From contig CAKMXJ010000004.1 of NCBI GenBank assembly GCA_928724745.1, forward strand, positions 1 to 64,000: a stretch of 64,000 bases of DNA. Reading direction: 5' to 3'. Of the stretch, positions 31,339 to 42,578 are shown one piece after another. The position numbers and the translations under genes are program-made. The notes under the pieces were generated by a model. The model saw only the letters and a program-made list of their open reading frames with translations. It did not search any database and was not told the origin of the DNA. Within the stretch, counting starts at the first letter, position 1; every line of letters begins with the position of its first letter. This stretch comes from Anthracocystis setariae (taxonomy: Eukaryota; Basidiomycota; Ustilaginomycetes; Ustilaginales; Ustilaginaceae).

Positions 31339-33621
31339 TGTATGAGCGCAAAGCCGACATTTCGACTCTGCCACCACGCATGCCCACGGTACCGGCACAA
31401 GTGCTTCAGTACTTAGCGCCACGACACCGGACCGACAAGGCCGACGTGTCTGTGGATGTCAAGATTCTGGTTGTACCGCTAGTTGAATGGATGTTGGCTG
31501 TACGAATAGGCTAAAGCCGGCTACGTCAAGTCAGAGCAATGACAGCTGCAGGAACGCAATTGCTTGTTGTCTCAATCAAAGTGCAGAACAGTACTTTTGC
31601 TACTCCTTTCGCGCACCGAGGCTTGTGCAAAGATCGCGATGATCACCTGGCTGAACAATCTAAAGCGGAAGAATAGCCGAAGATGGTCACGCGACTTTGT
31701 ATGCACTCAGTAGCGCTCTTAGCGTCATGGTCATCTGTCGAGGGCGTGTACGCGCAATGCTCGTTTCACCGAGGCTCCGATCAGACTCGACTCGATACGT
31801 GGGCGGCCAACAGACCGAATGGTACGATAATGATAAGCGTAGGCACCGGAAGCTAGCGTACTGCACTCCGATATGACCGTATTACAGCGTTGCTTTCAAA
31901 GCTCAGGTGATACATGAATAACGATAGGGTCGTGGAGGTAGTGCGTCCAATCACAGCCAAGCGGAAAGCTCCGTTGAGGGGCGACGGTATCTGCGCCTGA
32001 CAGGATCTGTCATCTTGTAGCCGCGAGCGGTGGTTAATGAGATGAATCGGCGCCACAGCTTTGTACTGTTGCTCACCGAGCATCGTGCATCCTACCGGTA
32101 CCTTTTTCTCCCGACGCCAAGTTGGGGAATGCGGGGGAACTACAGTACTACTCTGGAGCTCTCGGTCATATCCAATGGTACAGTACAGTACAGTACAGTA
32201 CAGTATAGTAGTAAATGTCGGCGGTCTGTAGAGGAAATTCTCTCTTCTCTGGCATTTCTACGAATTATCGGTAGGCAGCAGCATGGTGTCGCCGACGTCG
32301 GGCCGATGTAGCAAGCTCGGGATTGCAGGCTTCACAGCTTGTAGCGCTTTCCATGTGCGATCGCAGCGATGCGCTTCCCGGCTGCCCCACTGCTAAACTA
32401 TCTGCCAATTCCGCTGGTCGTAGTCTCGCACGCCGAGCCGATTTGAGCAAGGGCGGACGGCAGGCAATCAGGTACCGTACAGTACAGTACAGTACAGTAC
32501 AGTACAGTACAGTACAGTACAGTACAGTACATTACAGTACAGTAGTGTGAGTACATGCTAGAGCACGAAAATCGGATCCAACGGTCTCATTGCTGCCTGC
32601 CTCTACAATTCAATTGCAACTTGCTAATCAAGCTGCAGAGCCAGTATTCTCGCTTGGAGCCGAGCCAATCCAAGGGCTCGCATCGGCGGTGGAAGGCTGT
32701 CCAGTTGCTGTCGCCAAATCGCGAGCCAAACGTGCTCCATCCGCGTAAGCTTTTGCTATGCACCACCCGACCGGTCAACCTTTTCACCGACCAAGTGCCC
32801 TTTGCAGCGTTCCTGTCCCGTCCGTCCTTTGGGCAACGGCCGCGCTCTCATTCCCCAGCTCCAGTCCTACCGATCGGCCAACCCCGCAGCGTCGTTTGGT
32901 GATCCCCCCCACTTGAGATAGCCTATCAGGAACCGCCATGCTGCGCTCCCACCATGCTTGATCACGGCGTCGGCGGGGTAGGCCCTATCTGCTTGCAAAA
33001 CAAGCTCACTCGACGCTCCGAATCGCTGCCGACGACCGCAAATGCTATGATTGGCCTTGTGCTTACCATTCCCCATTCCCCACCTCTTGCTCCCCTCGTG
33101 GCTCAATGTTCCAATCTGGGGTCGTGTTGCTGCAATTTTGGCGCTCTAAGACCTCGCCACTGCACCGCCGATGAATCCGCTGTCCTGTCTGAATTTTTGG
33201 TTTTTTTTATATCATATTATAATTTGTCTCCTGCCCTTTTCTGGCGGGAGTAGGCTGAATGCACAGAGCGAGGCATGATTTTTTTTTTCTTCCATTCGCT
33301 TGCTGGCGCTGCACACCACACCACTCTGCTCGAATGCCTTTGTGCAACGTTTCGCCCCCTGCCGTGCCTGACAAGCCTTGGTCGTCGTTCATCTTTGGTT
33401 GGTGTCTATCGCATATCGTCGATCGTTCAGGACTATAACTACCCCCCCCCCCCACAGATCCCACCTCACTCCCCCTCGCCAAAGCCATCGCATCATCCTT
33501 CAAAGCTTTTCCCCTTCCCCCCCATCCAGCTCGACACTGGACTATACAAGGCCGCCGTCAGCCGTTCCGACAACCCCCTCCTAGACCCTATCATCATCAC
33601 TAGTTAGAGTCGCCGCCAAAC
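31339..33621. other. Intergenic region with ACAGT microsatellites
   Basis: About 2.3 kb between the copia element and the UNC93-like gene. It holds pentanucleotide ACAGT arrays at about 32180-32207 and 32473-32543, and a run of C at 33440-33451. A short open frame, 31337-31514, continues the frame that precedes the copia insertion, so a small gene may have been interrupted there. Nothing else is supported. Confidence 0.5.
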
Positions 33622-35037
33622 ATGAAGGTTCACTCGTCTTGGCGATACACTTCGCCCCTCTGCCAGGTCGTCCTGGTCTCGCTCGTCTGTTTCGCTACCG
33701 TCGGCATGTTCTCCGCCGTGAGCAACCTCGGTGCTGGTGGTACTCAATCCATCACTCTGTCCGACATCACCAGCGCTGTCCTCTACGCTCTCTTCGCCCT
33801 CACTGGTCTCGTCGCCGGTTCCTTCAACAACATCTTTGGTCCCCGTGTCACTCTCTTCTGCGGAAGTCTCGGTTACGCTCTCTACCTTGCCGCCCTTTGG
33901 GTCTACCAAGAGAAGGCTCAGGGCTGGTTCCTCATCTTCTCTGGTGCCGTTCTCGGCAGTTGTGCTGCTCTTCTCTGGACTGCTCAAGGCTGTATCATGC
34001 TTTCCTACCCTCTCGAGGCCGAGAAGGGTCGCGCCTTCTCCATCTTCTGGGCTATCTTCAACAGTGGTTCGCTCATGGGCGGTCTCATCGCTCTCGGCAT
34101 CAACCTCAAGGATGGTGGCCTCAACGCTGTCAAGACCTCGACCTACATTGCTTTCTTTGCCGTCATCATGGTCGGTGTCGGTCTCACCTGGTCTCTCCTT
34201 CCCCCTAACCGCGTCGTTCGTAAGGATGGAACCCTTGTCGAGGTTCAGAAGAACTTGTCCGCCAAGGCTGAGATCTCCGCCCTCCTCCAGACGCTCAAGC
34301 GCAAGGAGATCCTTCTCCTCATCCCCATGATGTTTGCCAGCAATTTCTTCTACCCTTACCAAGGCTCCATCGCTTTCAAGGTCTTTGACGCTCCCACCCG
34401 TGCCGTCAACGGTGTTGTCAAGTCCGTCGGCCAGATCGTCGGTGCCCTGATGCTCGGCTTCCTCCTCGACAAGCTTCCCATGACCCGAAGGAACCGTGGT
34501 GTCGTCGGTCTCTGCGTCACCGCTGCTTTCACCATCATCGCTTACAGCTGGGGTATCAAGTACCAGAGCTCCATCACTCGCGCCACTACGTGGCCTCACA
34601 AGATCAACTACAAGGACTCCAACTTTGGCGAGCCCCTCTCCATCTTCATCCTATACGACATTGGTGACGCTTTCTACCAGGGTCTCGCTTACTGGATCAT
34701 GGGTGCCATCACCAACGACCCCTTCGAGCTCGCTCGTTACGCTGGTATGTACAAGGCTGTCCAGTCGGCCGGTGCCGCTGCTGCCTTTGCCATGGACGCT
34801 ACCGCAGTTCCCTACATGAACGAGATCGGCGCCGTGTTTGGCTTGATGCTCCTCTCGTACCCCTTCGCTCTCATGGTCATCCTTGGCATCCGTGAGACCA
34901 ACTACGAGGTCGAGAAGCAGGTCTACGTCGATGAAGTCGCTGCCGAGGAGAAGAACGTCATCCAGGTTCTCGAGAACGGTGTCGTCGCTCCTCAGTTTGA
35001 CCGACAGTCGTCCGGCAGCTCCGAGAAGAAGGCCTAA
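33622..35037 (+). CDS. UNC93-like major facilitator superfamily transporter
   Basis: A 471-aa polytopic membrane protein with about 11-12 hydrophobic segments. The N-terminal pattern (FATVGMFSAVSNLGAGG, then LTGLVAGSFNNIFGPR) and the segment WTAQGCIMLSYP are typical of the UNC93-like branch of the MFS found widely in fungi. A cytosolic loop near residues 195-225 separates the two halves and the C-terminus is hydrophilic. The substrate is unknown. Third positions are strongly C-rich, suggesting high expression. The start follows CAAACATG. The long antisense frame across it is a by-product of this codon bias. Confidence 0.88.
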   Translation: MKVHSSWRYTSPLCQVVLVSLVCFATVGMFSAVSNLGAGGTQSITLSDITSAVLYALFALTGLVAGSFNNIFGPRVTLFCGSLGYALYLAALWVYQEKAQGWFLIFSGAVLGSCAALLWTAQGCIMLSYPLEAEKGRAFSIFWAIFNSGSLMGGLIALGINLKDGGLNAVKTSTYIAFFAVIMVGVGLTWSLLPPNRVVRKDGTLVEVQKNLSAKAEISALLQTLKRKEILLLIPMMFASNFFYPYQGSIAFKVFDAPTRAVNGVVKSVGQIVGALMLGFLLDKLPMTRRNRGVVGLCVTAAFTIIAYSWGIKYQSSITRATTWPHKINYKDSNFGEPLSIFILYDIGDAFYQGLAYWIMGAITNDPFELARYAGMYKAVQSAGAAAAFAMDATAVPYMNEIGAVFGLMLLSYPFALMVILGIRETNYEVEKQVYVDEVAAEEKNVIQVLENGVVAPQFDRQSSGSSEKKA

Positions 35038-35701
35038 GCTTCTCAACATAGAAGCATCTCGTTGTTCAACCCCTTTCTATTGCCAGCCTTGTATAGGATC
35101 GCGCAGTCGCTTGCCTTTCTTCAGTGTAGAGTATTGATCACTCGTGATCTACGTTGGCAGTCTGCGCATCACTTGGCTGCTCTTTTGGCCTATATACCTT
35201 TTATGTTTTGTCACCTTATGGAGTCACGTTGTCACGAAATATGGATCTCCCTGTTTTATCAGAACCTGTCGAGCCTGTGGTATTTTGCGTGTGTCCTTCA
35301 ACCAAGGGGGAGTCTATGTTGGGGCTGACGGTGAACTTGCTGTAGGCAGGCCTTCTGAACAATTGTGGGAGTACGTCGTCGGCGTTCGTCGGGTTGCTCC
35401 CAAATGGTGGTCCGATACAAGAGGGTAAGGGTGGGGCCAAATAGGGTAATATGCGGCTCGTGAAGGGTTGTGTCGATGGATTTGCTAACCGAGATGAAGT
35501 CAGCCGCCGTGTTGGCTGGATGACTTGCCTCCACACGGCGTCATACGCAATTCCACCCCAAGTACCAAACATAGCTGTGGGATCACCGTGCTTGCTCATC
35601 AAAGCATGTGGCCACGGCGCTAAGGACCCTTTCGGCTTGTCACCTGGTCATGATTTGATGGTTGTACTTAGAAGCTTCCACCTTGTTGTCCGTCTAAAAA
35701 A
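35038..35701. other. Intergenic region after the UNC93-like gene
   Basis: About 660 bp. A 128-codon minus-strand frame (35216-35602) is present but shows no recognisable domain. I see no convincing gene or repeat. Confidence 0.4.
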
Positions 35702-36713
35702 ATGGTCTCAATATTGGAAGAGCTTCAGCAGACCCTGATAGGAAGTTTGCAACGACCAGCATGGCTACCAACATTGCTCAACGCTGTCCCGGGGTTACCT
35801 CGAGATGCTATACCACATGACAAGCCCACGCACCCCGAGCTACAGTCCCAGATCGCAGATGGGTCTTTTCACCCCGCCATTGAAGCTGCCTTGCATCTGA
35901 TCAATGTGAGTACCCACTTGCCCACTCGAGTCGTTTTCTTTGTGACGGTTACTGACATGAGGATGCTCGCTGCTGTGCATACAGGGCGATTTGTACTCGG
36001 CGCACTTCCTGGTACGCAAAACCCAGGGTGGAAGTCGATACCTAGACTGGCTGCATGCAGTGTTACACAAGTTGGAAGGCGATTACAGGAACGCCAAGAT
36101 GTGGTACACTGACCTCGCCAATAACAATGCGCGAACCGACGATGCTGAGGAGAAAGAGAATCAGCCTGGATTTGCAGCAAAGTTGACACACTTTCGCGAG
36201 TTTTGGTCGGTCACACAAAGCCATCAAGATGATGAGGAGCTGTTCTCAGCAGGAGGGCTTGATCTGCATCGCCTCTGCTTGCCGCGGGAGTTGGGTTTGA
36301 CAGCACACCAGCAAACCGACTTGGTGTTCCTGGCAGCGTTGGCTTCGAAGGCCACAACGAGCATAGCGACCGAACGGGAACTGGATAGACACTATCGCAC
36401 AACGACGCTATCCGAAGACAAGATTCGCAATTCCCGCTCAGCGTTCCGCTTGGAAGACTTGCAAGCCTTTTATGCTCTGATCGAGCAATGCCAGACCGCG
36501 CGAGACACGGTAGCTAACCTGACGAGACTCGAGCTAGTCTGGATGCTCGATTCGATGGTCAAGGAGCATGGATGGAAGTCGTTTGGAGTGCAAGAGAGTG
36601 TGGAAGCGCTGAAGGTGGAAGGCACACCAGCAGGCCACAATGTGGATGAGGAAAGCAAAGCCAAAGCGACCAATATGGTGTTGAACCCTAAGATGGGGCA
36701 GAGACGGTACTAG
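35702..36713 (+). CDS. Conserved fungal protein of unknown function
   Basis: Two exons, 35702-35905 and 35985-36713, joined by a 79-bp GTGAGT...ACAG intron with an ACTGAC branch-like site. The joined frame encodes 310 aa. The junction gives AALHLINGDLYSAHFL, followed by LHAVLHKLEGDYRNAKMWY, a pattern I recall from uncharacterised fungal proteins whose helices resemble TPR-like repeats. The C-terminal third is helical and charged. No signal peptide or membrane span is visible. I do not recognise a function. Confidence 0.7.
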
Positions 36714-37219
36714 GCAAACCTTGTCGCTCTTCTTAGCCTCGGAACTGTTGCTGGGTGTTCTTTTGACTTGTGTATGTTATCCTACAATTCGACCCGATTG
36801 GCCCTCAGAGACCACTCAGAAGCCTTTGCGGGATGGTGCAAGATGGCGGTGATGTTGGCTCAAAAGCATGCTCAAGCATCTGGATAGGGTCGAGGAAAGT
36901 GGTGCTGCACTAGCCTAGTAACTGCGCTTTTATCAGGCAGGCTCGAGCCCACCCTTCTGATCGCCCTCCAATGATCTCTCGTCCTTGTCTACGGCATCTG
37001 CACCAGAAAGCTCAGAGGAAGCGAGGATGTTGGATTCGCAGCCAACTTTTCAGTCGGATTTGCGGGGTCAATTTTTCCGGATCAGAGCCAAACGACGACA
37101 ATTCAGCCTGCACTGTGACTTACTGTACGCTAGTTACCACCAACCACCACCACCACCACCACCACCACCACCACCACCACCAACCCCATCTCGCACTCTA
37201 CGAAAACCATCCGCTCAAT
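36714..37219. other. Intergenic region with CAC microsatellite
   Basis: About 500 bp including an uninterrupted CAC trinucleotide run (about 37142-37181) just upstream of the next gene, probably in its promoter or leader. Frames translating it as poly-His or poly-Pro are artefacts. Confidence 0.5.
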
Positions 37220-37616
37220 ATGCCCGTTGCTCCTGTAAGTGATCGATCCGCACCTTTTCTTGCATGATTTTCCCAAAAGCGGTTGACTGAGGCTACAACT
37301 GTGTACCTGTCTTCAATGTTGTTGTTTACAGATCCGCTACTCTCTTCCGGAGCGCCCTGCTGTGGTTGTGGCCATCAGCATCGCCGCTTACTATTTCGGT
37401 CGTGAAAACCCCAACTTTGCCGGCATCTTTGGCGGCACCGCCAACTTGGACAAGTGGGCCGACATCATCATCAAGCTCCATGCCGCCGAGGCTGGCGCCA
37501 TGTTGGTCTACTCGCTCTACCGTGGCTCTGACTTGATCACTGCCGCCAAATGGTCCATCACACAGCTGTTCATCGGTTTCCCAACTTACTTCCGCTTCAA
37601 GAAGGTCAACAACTGA
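37220..37616 (+). CDS. Small putative membrane protein
   Basis: Two exons: 37220-37234 (MPVAP) and 37332-37616, joined by a 97-bp GTAAGT...TTACAG intron. The 99-aa product has about three hydrophobic stretches (residues 14-27, 57-70 and 79-92) and a Lys-rich C-terminus (FRFKKVNN), which could act as an ER retention signal. The pattern of a central His and Glu followed by KWSITQLFIGFP reminds me of short DUF-type membrane proteins that accompany sterol or short-chain dehydrogenase enzymes, but I cannot assign a family. A short-chain dehydrogenase gene lies 0.7 kb downstream on the same strand. Confidence 0.68.
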
Positions 37617-38324
37617 TCATGCTGTCGAAAAAAAAAAAACCCCCTGTATCCAAGCCTGCCTTTTGGTGCCATGTAGAGGCGTAGATCAATCATACAAATC
37701 TTGTTGCCCATGTCACTTTGAGTCTATAAGGGCTGTGTGTAGCATGATTTTTTGAGCCTTGTTTTTGGCATGAATTTTAGACGGGGATACAGTATTTGTG
37801 GGGGAAGACAGAGGTGACAGAAAGCGCTTGTCACCAAATGTGGAGAAGCGTCAGAGTCAGCCGCGCGCGTGATTCAGCAACCCATACGTCTGTTCTGACA
37901 GCATACTGTATGATTCATACTTTAATCCTCATCGTAGCAGAGCACAGCAGAGCACAGCACAGCTGTATAGTACCATGACAATGCTTACTTTATTGGGCGT
38001 ACAGCGTTTTCCGATCCGAAGTACAGTGCCCAATGCAGGCAAGAGCCGAGCACGGTCAGAAGCTGAGTCGTTTACCGCCAAGCGTGTCGCTCTCATCAGC
38101 TCTCCTCCTGCCTGCTGCGCATATATATCACCATGAGCGCAAAGCCCAATCGCACTGTGATGCTTCCATGTCTCCATGGCTGTGAGCGTATGTGGATAGC
38201 TGTAAACTCATTATCTCGAATTCTCACATTCGCTTCACACCATCCTGCTAAACCTCTACGAAGAATACTATCTTTCCATCCCTGCCTCCTCGTTGTAGCT
38301 CGTCCGATTCACACCAGCATCAAG
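37617..38324. other. Intergenic region upstream of the short-chain dehydrogenase
   Basis: About 700 bp, with a 12-A run at 37629-37640 and AGCACAGC short repeats near 37937-37962. A TATATATC motif lies at about 38120-38128. No gene seen. Confidence 0.4.
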
Positions 38325-39465
38325 ATGGAAGCAATCAAGCATACCATCGCCGAGAATCTGGGTGTCGCACCCACTCTCTCAGCCGATCCGCATCAACTCG
38401 TCGACCCGCAACATCGGTTCAGCCTCGACCAGATTGGCGATCTCTCCGGTAAAGTGGCTCTGGTCACTGGCGGTATGTATCATTTCTGAAATGCACCAGC
38501 CTTTAAGCGTAGCTGATTGGAACAGGCACACTGATAATTTGTGGGTTTCCTTGAATTGGATCTGCATAGGTTCCGAGGGGATTGGATTCGGTTGCACCCA
38601 CACTCTGCTCAAAGCCAACATGGACAAAGTGTTTATTCTATCCATGTCGCAAGAGATCATCGAGCAGGCCAAGGACGCCTTTACCAAAGATGACGAGCTC
38701 CCTCGAGATGCAGCACAACGTATTGTCTGGAAGCAATGTGATCTGACCGATTACAAGCGCGTTCAGCAAGTCGCGGCGGAGATTAACAACGAAACCGATC
38801 GACTGGACATCCTGATCGCCAACGCAGCTAAAGGCATCATGTCGTATGCAGTCGATCGCGATGGACTCGATTCGCACATGTCGATCAACCACCTCGGACA
38901 CGTGGTGCTCATCGATGCGCTCCTTCCTCTGCTCGACCACACTGCGCAAAAGTTCCACACCACAGTGCGCGTCGTGTCGCTCAGCTCCAATCTTGCCAAG
39001 CAAGCTCCCAAAGAAACTGAATTCCGGGACGAAGACGACTTGAAAACCGACGTCGGCGCACAGGGACTATACAATCGAACCAAGCTCGCCAATCTGCTGT
39101 TCTCGAGGTACCTCAACCGCAAGTATTCGGTACAAGGTCAACACGACCATGTCGTTTTCAACGCCTGCCATCCAGGCGTGGTCGAGACGAGGCAGACGCA
39201 GGTTTGGATCCACGAACCTTTCCCAATTTTAGGCTACGGCATGAATCTGTTGAATCCCATCAAGAAGGACATCTTCCAGGGTTGCGTTTCGGCCATGTAT
39301 TGTGCCACCCAGCCCACCAAGGGCGGCAACTTCATCTGCCCACCTGCAGTTCCCGAGGATGGCCCGCAAAAGAGTCGAGACGAGGAGATGCAGGATAGTC
39401 TAGCGCGCCTCTCCAAGCAGGTCATTGAGAAGGCTGGAGTTACCCTCACAAACCTTCCCATCTAA
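38325..39465 (+). CDS. Short-chain dehydrogenase/reductase
   Basis: Two exons, 38325-38472 and 38570-39465, joined by a 97-bp GTATGT...CATAG intron; the product is 347 aa. Splicing restores the NAD(P)-binding motif TGGSEGIGFG, split between the exons. Other landmarks are DRLDILIANAAKG (NAG region), a Ser-rich VVSLSSNLA strand and the catalytic YNRTKLANLL (YxxxK). The layout resembles fungal WWOX or protochlorophyllide-reductase-like SDRs. The substrate cannot be read from sequence. It converges with the alpha/beta hydrolase, with only 86 bp between the stops. Confidence 0.88.
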
Positions 39466-39551
39466 AGTCGTATCTCCATCCGCTAGCTATCTGTTGTCCG
39501 GGTTGAAGCAGTCGCCCTGGATTGAATGCTGTTTGAGTCCTCCATGATACT

Positions 39552-40874
39552 TTAGGTTGCAGTCTGAGGACTACTTTGAGCCTCGATCGTGTCCTGGGTC
39601 AAGAACTGGAGCACATCGTCCATCACCTCTTGTGCAACCAAAGTGGCATCGTGTCCTCCCTCTGCCATATCCCATCGCTGATAGTCGACGATCTTGGCCA
39701 GCTTTTCACCCTTCAAGACTCGGTCTAGATAGTCTCGACCTTTGCGTGGGATCATAAAATCTGCGTCTCCCCAGAGCACTACGAGTTGAACAGGTTTGCC
39801 TGACACGCGGACCGACCCCTGGAAGGAATTTTCGAGCCCTGTAAGCATCAGCTTGGTGAGGTTTTCATTGTCGAGACCGGGTGCTTTGCCGAGACAGAGA
39901 AGGTAGTCCTCAGTCATGCCGTGGATCGAGCCTTCTTCCATGAAGTAGTCCAGGATGAGATCGAATCCGTTCTTGATCGTTCGACCTGTTTTGGGATGCA
40001 CCGGCATGTCTTGGAGCTTCATGTTGGGTCGCTTCCATGCATCGATGCCGAGCTTGGCGTGCGAAGTGTAAGGTGGGTGAAAGCGGGCCGATGGATGTTT
40101 CGCCAGACTTTGCTCTCGCGTCTCGCGGTTCTTGATTTCGAGCTTTTCTCGTTCGATGCGTTGTTGTTCTTCCGATAGTGCAGGGTCGAGGTCTGCGTCT
40201 TTGAATGAGACCAGACCTTTGCTGATGCTGAGCAGATCCTCGCCAACGCCGGTGGACCAGCCGAGCCCCTTAGTGACGATTGGAAGCACCTTAGGAGAGA
40301 GCGCTACAAGCCCCTTGGGCAGTAGGGACAGCAGCATACTGGAAGACAAATTTGTAGGGAGAAACGGCGATGAAAATACGCATCTTGTGGGATGCCCTGG
40401 TCGAGCAAAGTACTGAGGTGCAGCTTCGAGGAGGGCGAGAGTGTAAAACCAGCCTGCTGAATGACTGACGAGTCGAAGCTGCGGTTGGTTAGGACGATCG
40501 AGCTGCAATGCTTCAAGCACGCTCAAGGTTTGCTGGGTTGTGACATCGATGCGGCTTTCCGATGGACACATGGGCGTGCCTCCACTTCCAGGACGGTCGA
40601 TTGCAAGGATGGAAACGTTCGACGCTCGACAGATTCCTTCCAAGATCATGCCTAACAGCCTACCGCACCCGGAAGGGAGCAGATAGAGAATAAGAGGCCC
40701 CTTGTGCCTGTACAACGCATTGGTTGAGGAAGATTTGGCAATACGACCGTAGTTTGTGGTAGTAGCAGCATCCCAGCCATCACCACCCAGGGCGAAGGTC
40801 ACGCGAGACTTGGTGCGATTACAGTAGATCGATTGATGGAATCGCACCTGTGAGAGATAGTCGATCGGATCCAT
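39552..40874 (-). CDS. Alpha/beta hydrolase
   Basis: A 440-aa alpha/beta hydrolase of the fungal esterase/epoxide-hydrolase-like type. The nucleophile elbow is VSHSAG (S-x-S-x-G variant), the acid lies in VVLWGDADFMIP, and the histidine in AEGGHDAT, so the triad is complete, in contrast to the hydrolase at 20.4 kb. The usual HG oxyanion motif is replaced by LPSGCGRLL. A helical lid insertion (about 195-285) separates core halves. No signal peptide is evident. The substrate is unknown. Confidence 0.82.
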   Translation of the reverse strand: MDPIDYLSQVRFHQSIYCNRTKSRVTFALGGDGWDAATTTNYGRIAKSSSTNALYRHKGPLILYLLPSGCGRLLGMILEGICRASNVSILAIDRPGSGGTPMCPSESRIDVTTQQTLSVLEALQLDRPNQPQLRLVSHSAGWFYTLALLEAAPQYFARPGHPTRCVFSSPFLPTNLSSSMLLSLLPKGLVALSPKVLPIVTKGLGWSTGVGEDLLSISKGLVSFKDADLDPALSEEQQRIEREKLEIKNRETREQSLAKHPSARFHPPYTSHAKLGIDAWKRPNMKLQDMPVHPKTGRTIKNGFDLILDYFMEEGSIHGMTEDYLLCLGKAPGLDNENLTKLMLTGLENSFQGSVRVSGKPVQLVVLWGDADFMIPRKGRDYLDRVLKGEKLAKIVDYQRWDMAEGGHDATLVAQEVMDDVLQFLTQDTIEAQSSPQTAT

Positions 40875-41157
40875 TCTGCGAGCGTTTACCTGACAAAGGA
40901 AGGCATAGAGCGGAGAAGAAACAAGGGGAAGATCAGGGGCAAAGGCGGTGAGTTTTTGCCATAGCAGTTGTTGATTGACAGCGGTCGAGCCACAAGTCAG
41001 ACATGATTTGGAACTGTGCTGTGCTGTGCTATGCTATCCAGAACTGCGCCAGGGTCCAACGCTTGTTCGGATAGTCCGCCGGCAACGTGCCCGAAATGGT
41101 TTCCATCGGAAATCGAGTGTGCATTCTGTCGAATGTGAGATCGTTGTCATCGACAAT

Positions 41158-41744
41158 CACATCGAAATTTGACTCGAGCTGCGTCAGCGACCTGCTTTAT
41201 GACCCATCTCTCGTGCGTAACCGCTGACGCTTCTTGTTAAGCCACACCCATTGCGTCCATAAATGGCGTCAACCGATGACGCCGTTTGGCAATTCTGCCT
41301 ACGCCACCTGATCCTCGCGCTCACAGCTGGGTTCAATCAGATCTTGTTGAGGCACCATATAGCATTGCAATACGACGTTATAGACATGGAAGAACTGTCT
41401 GGAAAAGAGTGCGGAAAGCGGTCAGTACAGCTTCTCGAAGCAACAATAGTTCCCGATGACTACGCCAATACTTACCGACGACTACGCCAAGAGCGATCAC
41501 AAGGTCAAAAGCGGAACATGAGAACCTGTAACAGTCAATAGCAAGTCTCGATCAGTATCACCGTAAGCAGCAGCAGAGAATGCAAGAGTATTGTCAGTGT
41601 GTAGCAAACGAGCCGAATGAGAAGAGTGAGGTCAAATCGCAAAGACATATAAGGTCAGCAGTCACGATCGCAAACAGCAATCAGCAACACCAACACCATC
41701 CTGATCAATACTTACCTCCGTTGTCAAGCCCATCCAACCTCACC
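41158..41744. other. CACTA left terminal and subterminal region
   Basis: Terminal inverted repeat plus about 500 bp leading to the accessory gene. Short motifs such as GCTGACGC and GGCGTCAAC are scattered here. A possible upstream in-frame Met at 41580 exists, but the ATG at 41745 (CACCATGTC) is the better start. Confidence 0.5.
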
Positions 41745-42181
41745 ATGTCCCAGCGACGAAACAACCAAAGCAAAAGCGATGCCGCGACAAGGCGCGAGAG
41801 AGAAGTCTTGAGGACTGCGGCAGGATCAGAATCGTTGGTTGATACAATTGCGGGTATGAGCGCCGCGCGTGATTATGCCGAAAGTCTTGAATCATCATAC
41901 CCGCCGCAAGTCCAAGATGAAAGGCAAGAGGAAAGTCAAAGAGAGGCGACAGCAGGAAGTCTGCATGCGGGCACCACCATCACCGCCACCAGACCACCAG
42001 CAAGAAGGGGCCGACTGACCTTGCAAGCCCTCCAAGACCAGATCAACGAGCTGCGGGACCAAGTCCAGCACCTCACAGCCCATCCAAACCAAAGCGACAC
42101 CACCATCAACGACGAAGTCCTCCAGAACCTTACTCATCTTGGACAACTGCTGCATATCGAGGAACGCGGAGGCCTTGCTGC

Positions 42182-42531
42182 TGTTACGAACATCAGCGCC
42201 GGAAAGGAATATAGCAGTGTGACAAGCGGGAGGAGGCTTTCCCGATCCAGGTCAGGAATCGGGGTCCAGGGTGGGACTGCGGCAATCTCCGGGGGGGGCT
42301 CCCGGAAGTCATACCGAAGATTCCCCCTGCAACTAACTCATGTTCAGACGTCGATTGTATTTTAGCTTACTCACTCTAGTAGGTGGAAATATCAGACCTT
42401 CTCCCGATCTCCCGCTCGCCCGCTCCGCTATCTTGGCAACGATCCCGGGAGCAACACCCGGTACCACGCCCCTGGCCTCGACACAGACGCACCGCCACGT
42501 TCCGAGGTTCTAAGACCCCAGGAGCATAACA
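42182..42531 (+). repeat. Gypsy 5' LTR
   Basis: 350 bp, TGTTACGAAC...CATAACA. It contains GTCGATTGTA at 42350-42359, complementary to the sequence immediately after the LTR, which marks the predicted 5' end of the genomic RNA. Confidence 0.95.
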
Positions 42532-42542
42532 TTACAATCGAC
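42532..42542 (+). other. Gypsy self-priming primer-binding site
   Basis: TTACAATCGAC directly follows the 5' LTR. Its last ten bases are complementary to GTCGATTGTA inside the LTR. This is the arrangement of Tf1/sushi-type chromoviruses, in which the folded-back 5' end of the RNA primes reverse transcription instead of a tRNA. No tRNA 3'-end complement (TGG...) is present. Confidence 0.6.
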
Positions 42543-42578
42543 CTCCCCGTTGCCATCAACGCGGAGACCCCAGCTACT

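Noticed and set aside
33604..34599. 331-codon minus-strand frame across the transporter gene
   Set aside because: It is an antisense shadow caused by strong C-rich third positions in the UNC93-like gene; its product is low complexity and acidic.
35216..35602. 128-codon minus-strand frame between the transporter and the two-exon unknown gene
   Set aside because: No domain, signal or splice support; possible but not defensible from sequence alone.
37142..37267. Poly-His or poly-Pro coding frame
   Set aside because: It is a CAC microsatellite upstream of a spliced small gene.
41580..42365. 261-codon frame read into the gypsy LTR
   Set aside because: The last part is LTR sequence; the real exon is cut at 42181 by the insertion and starts more plausibly at 41745.
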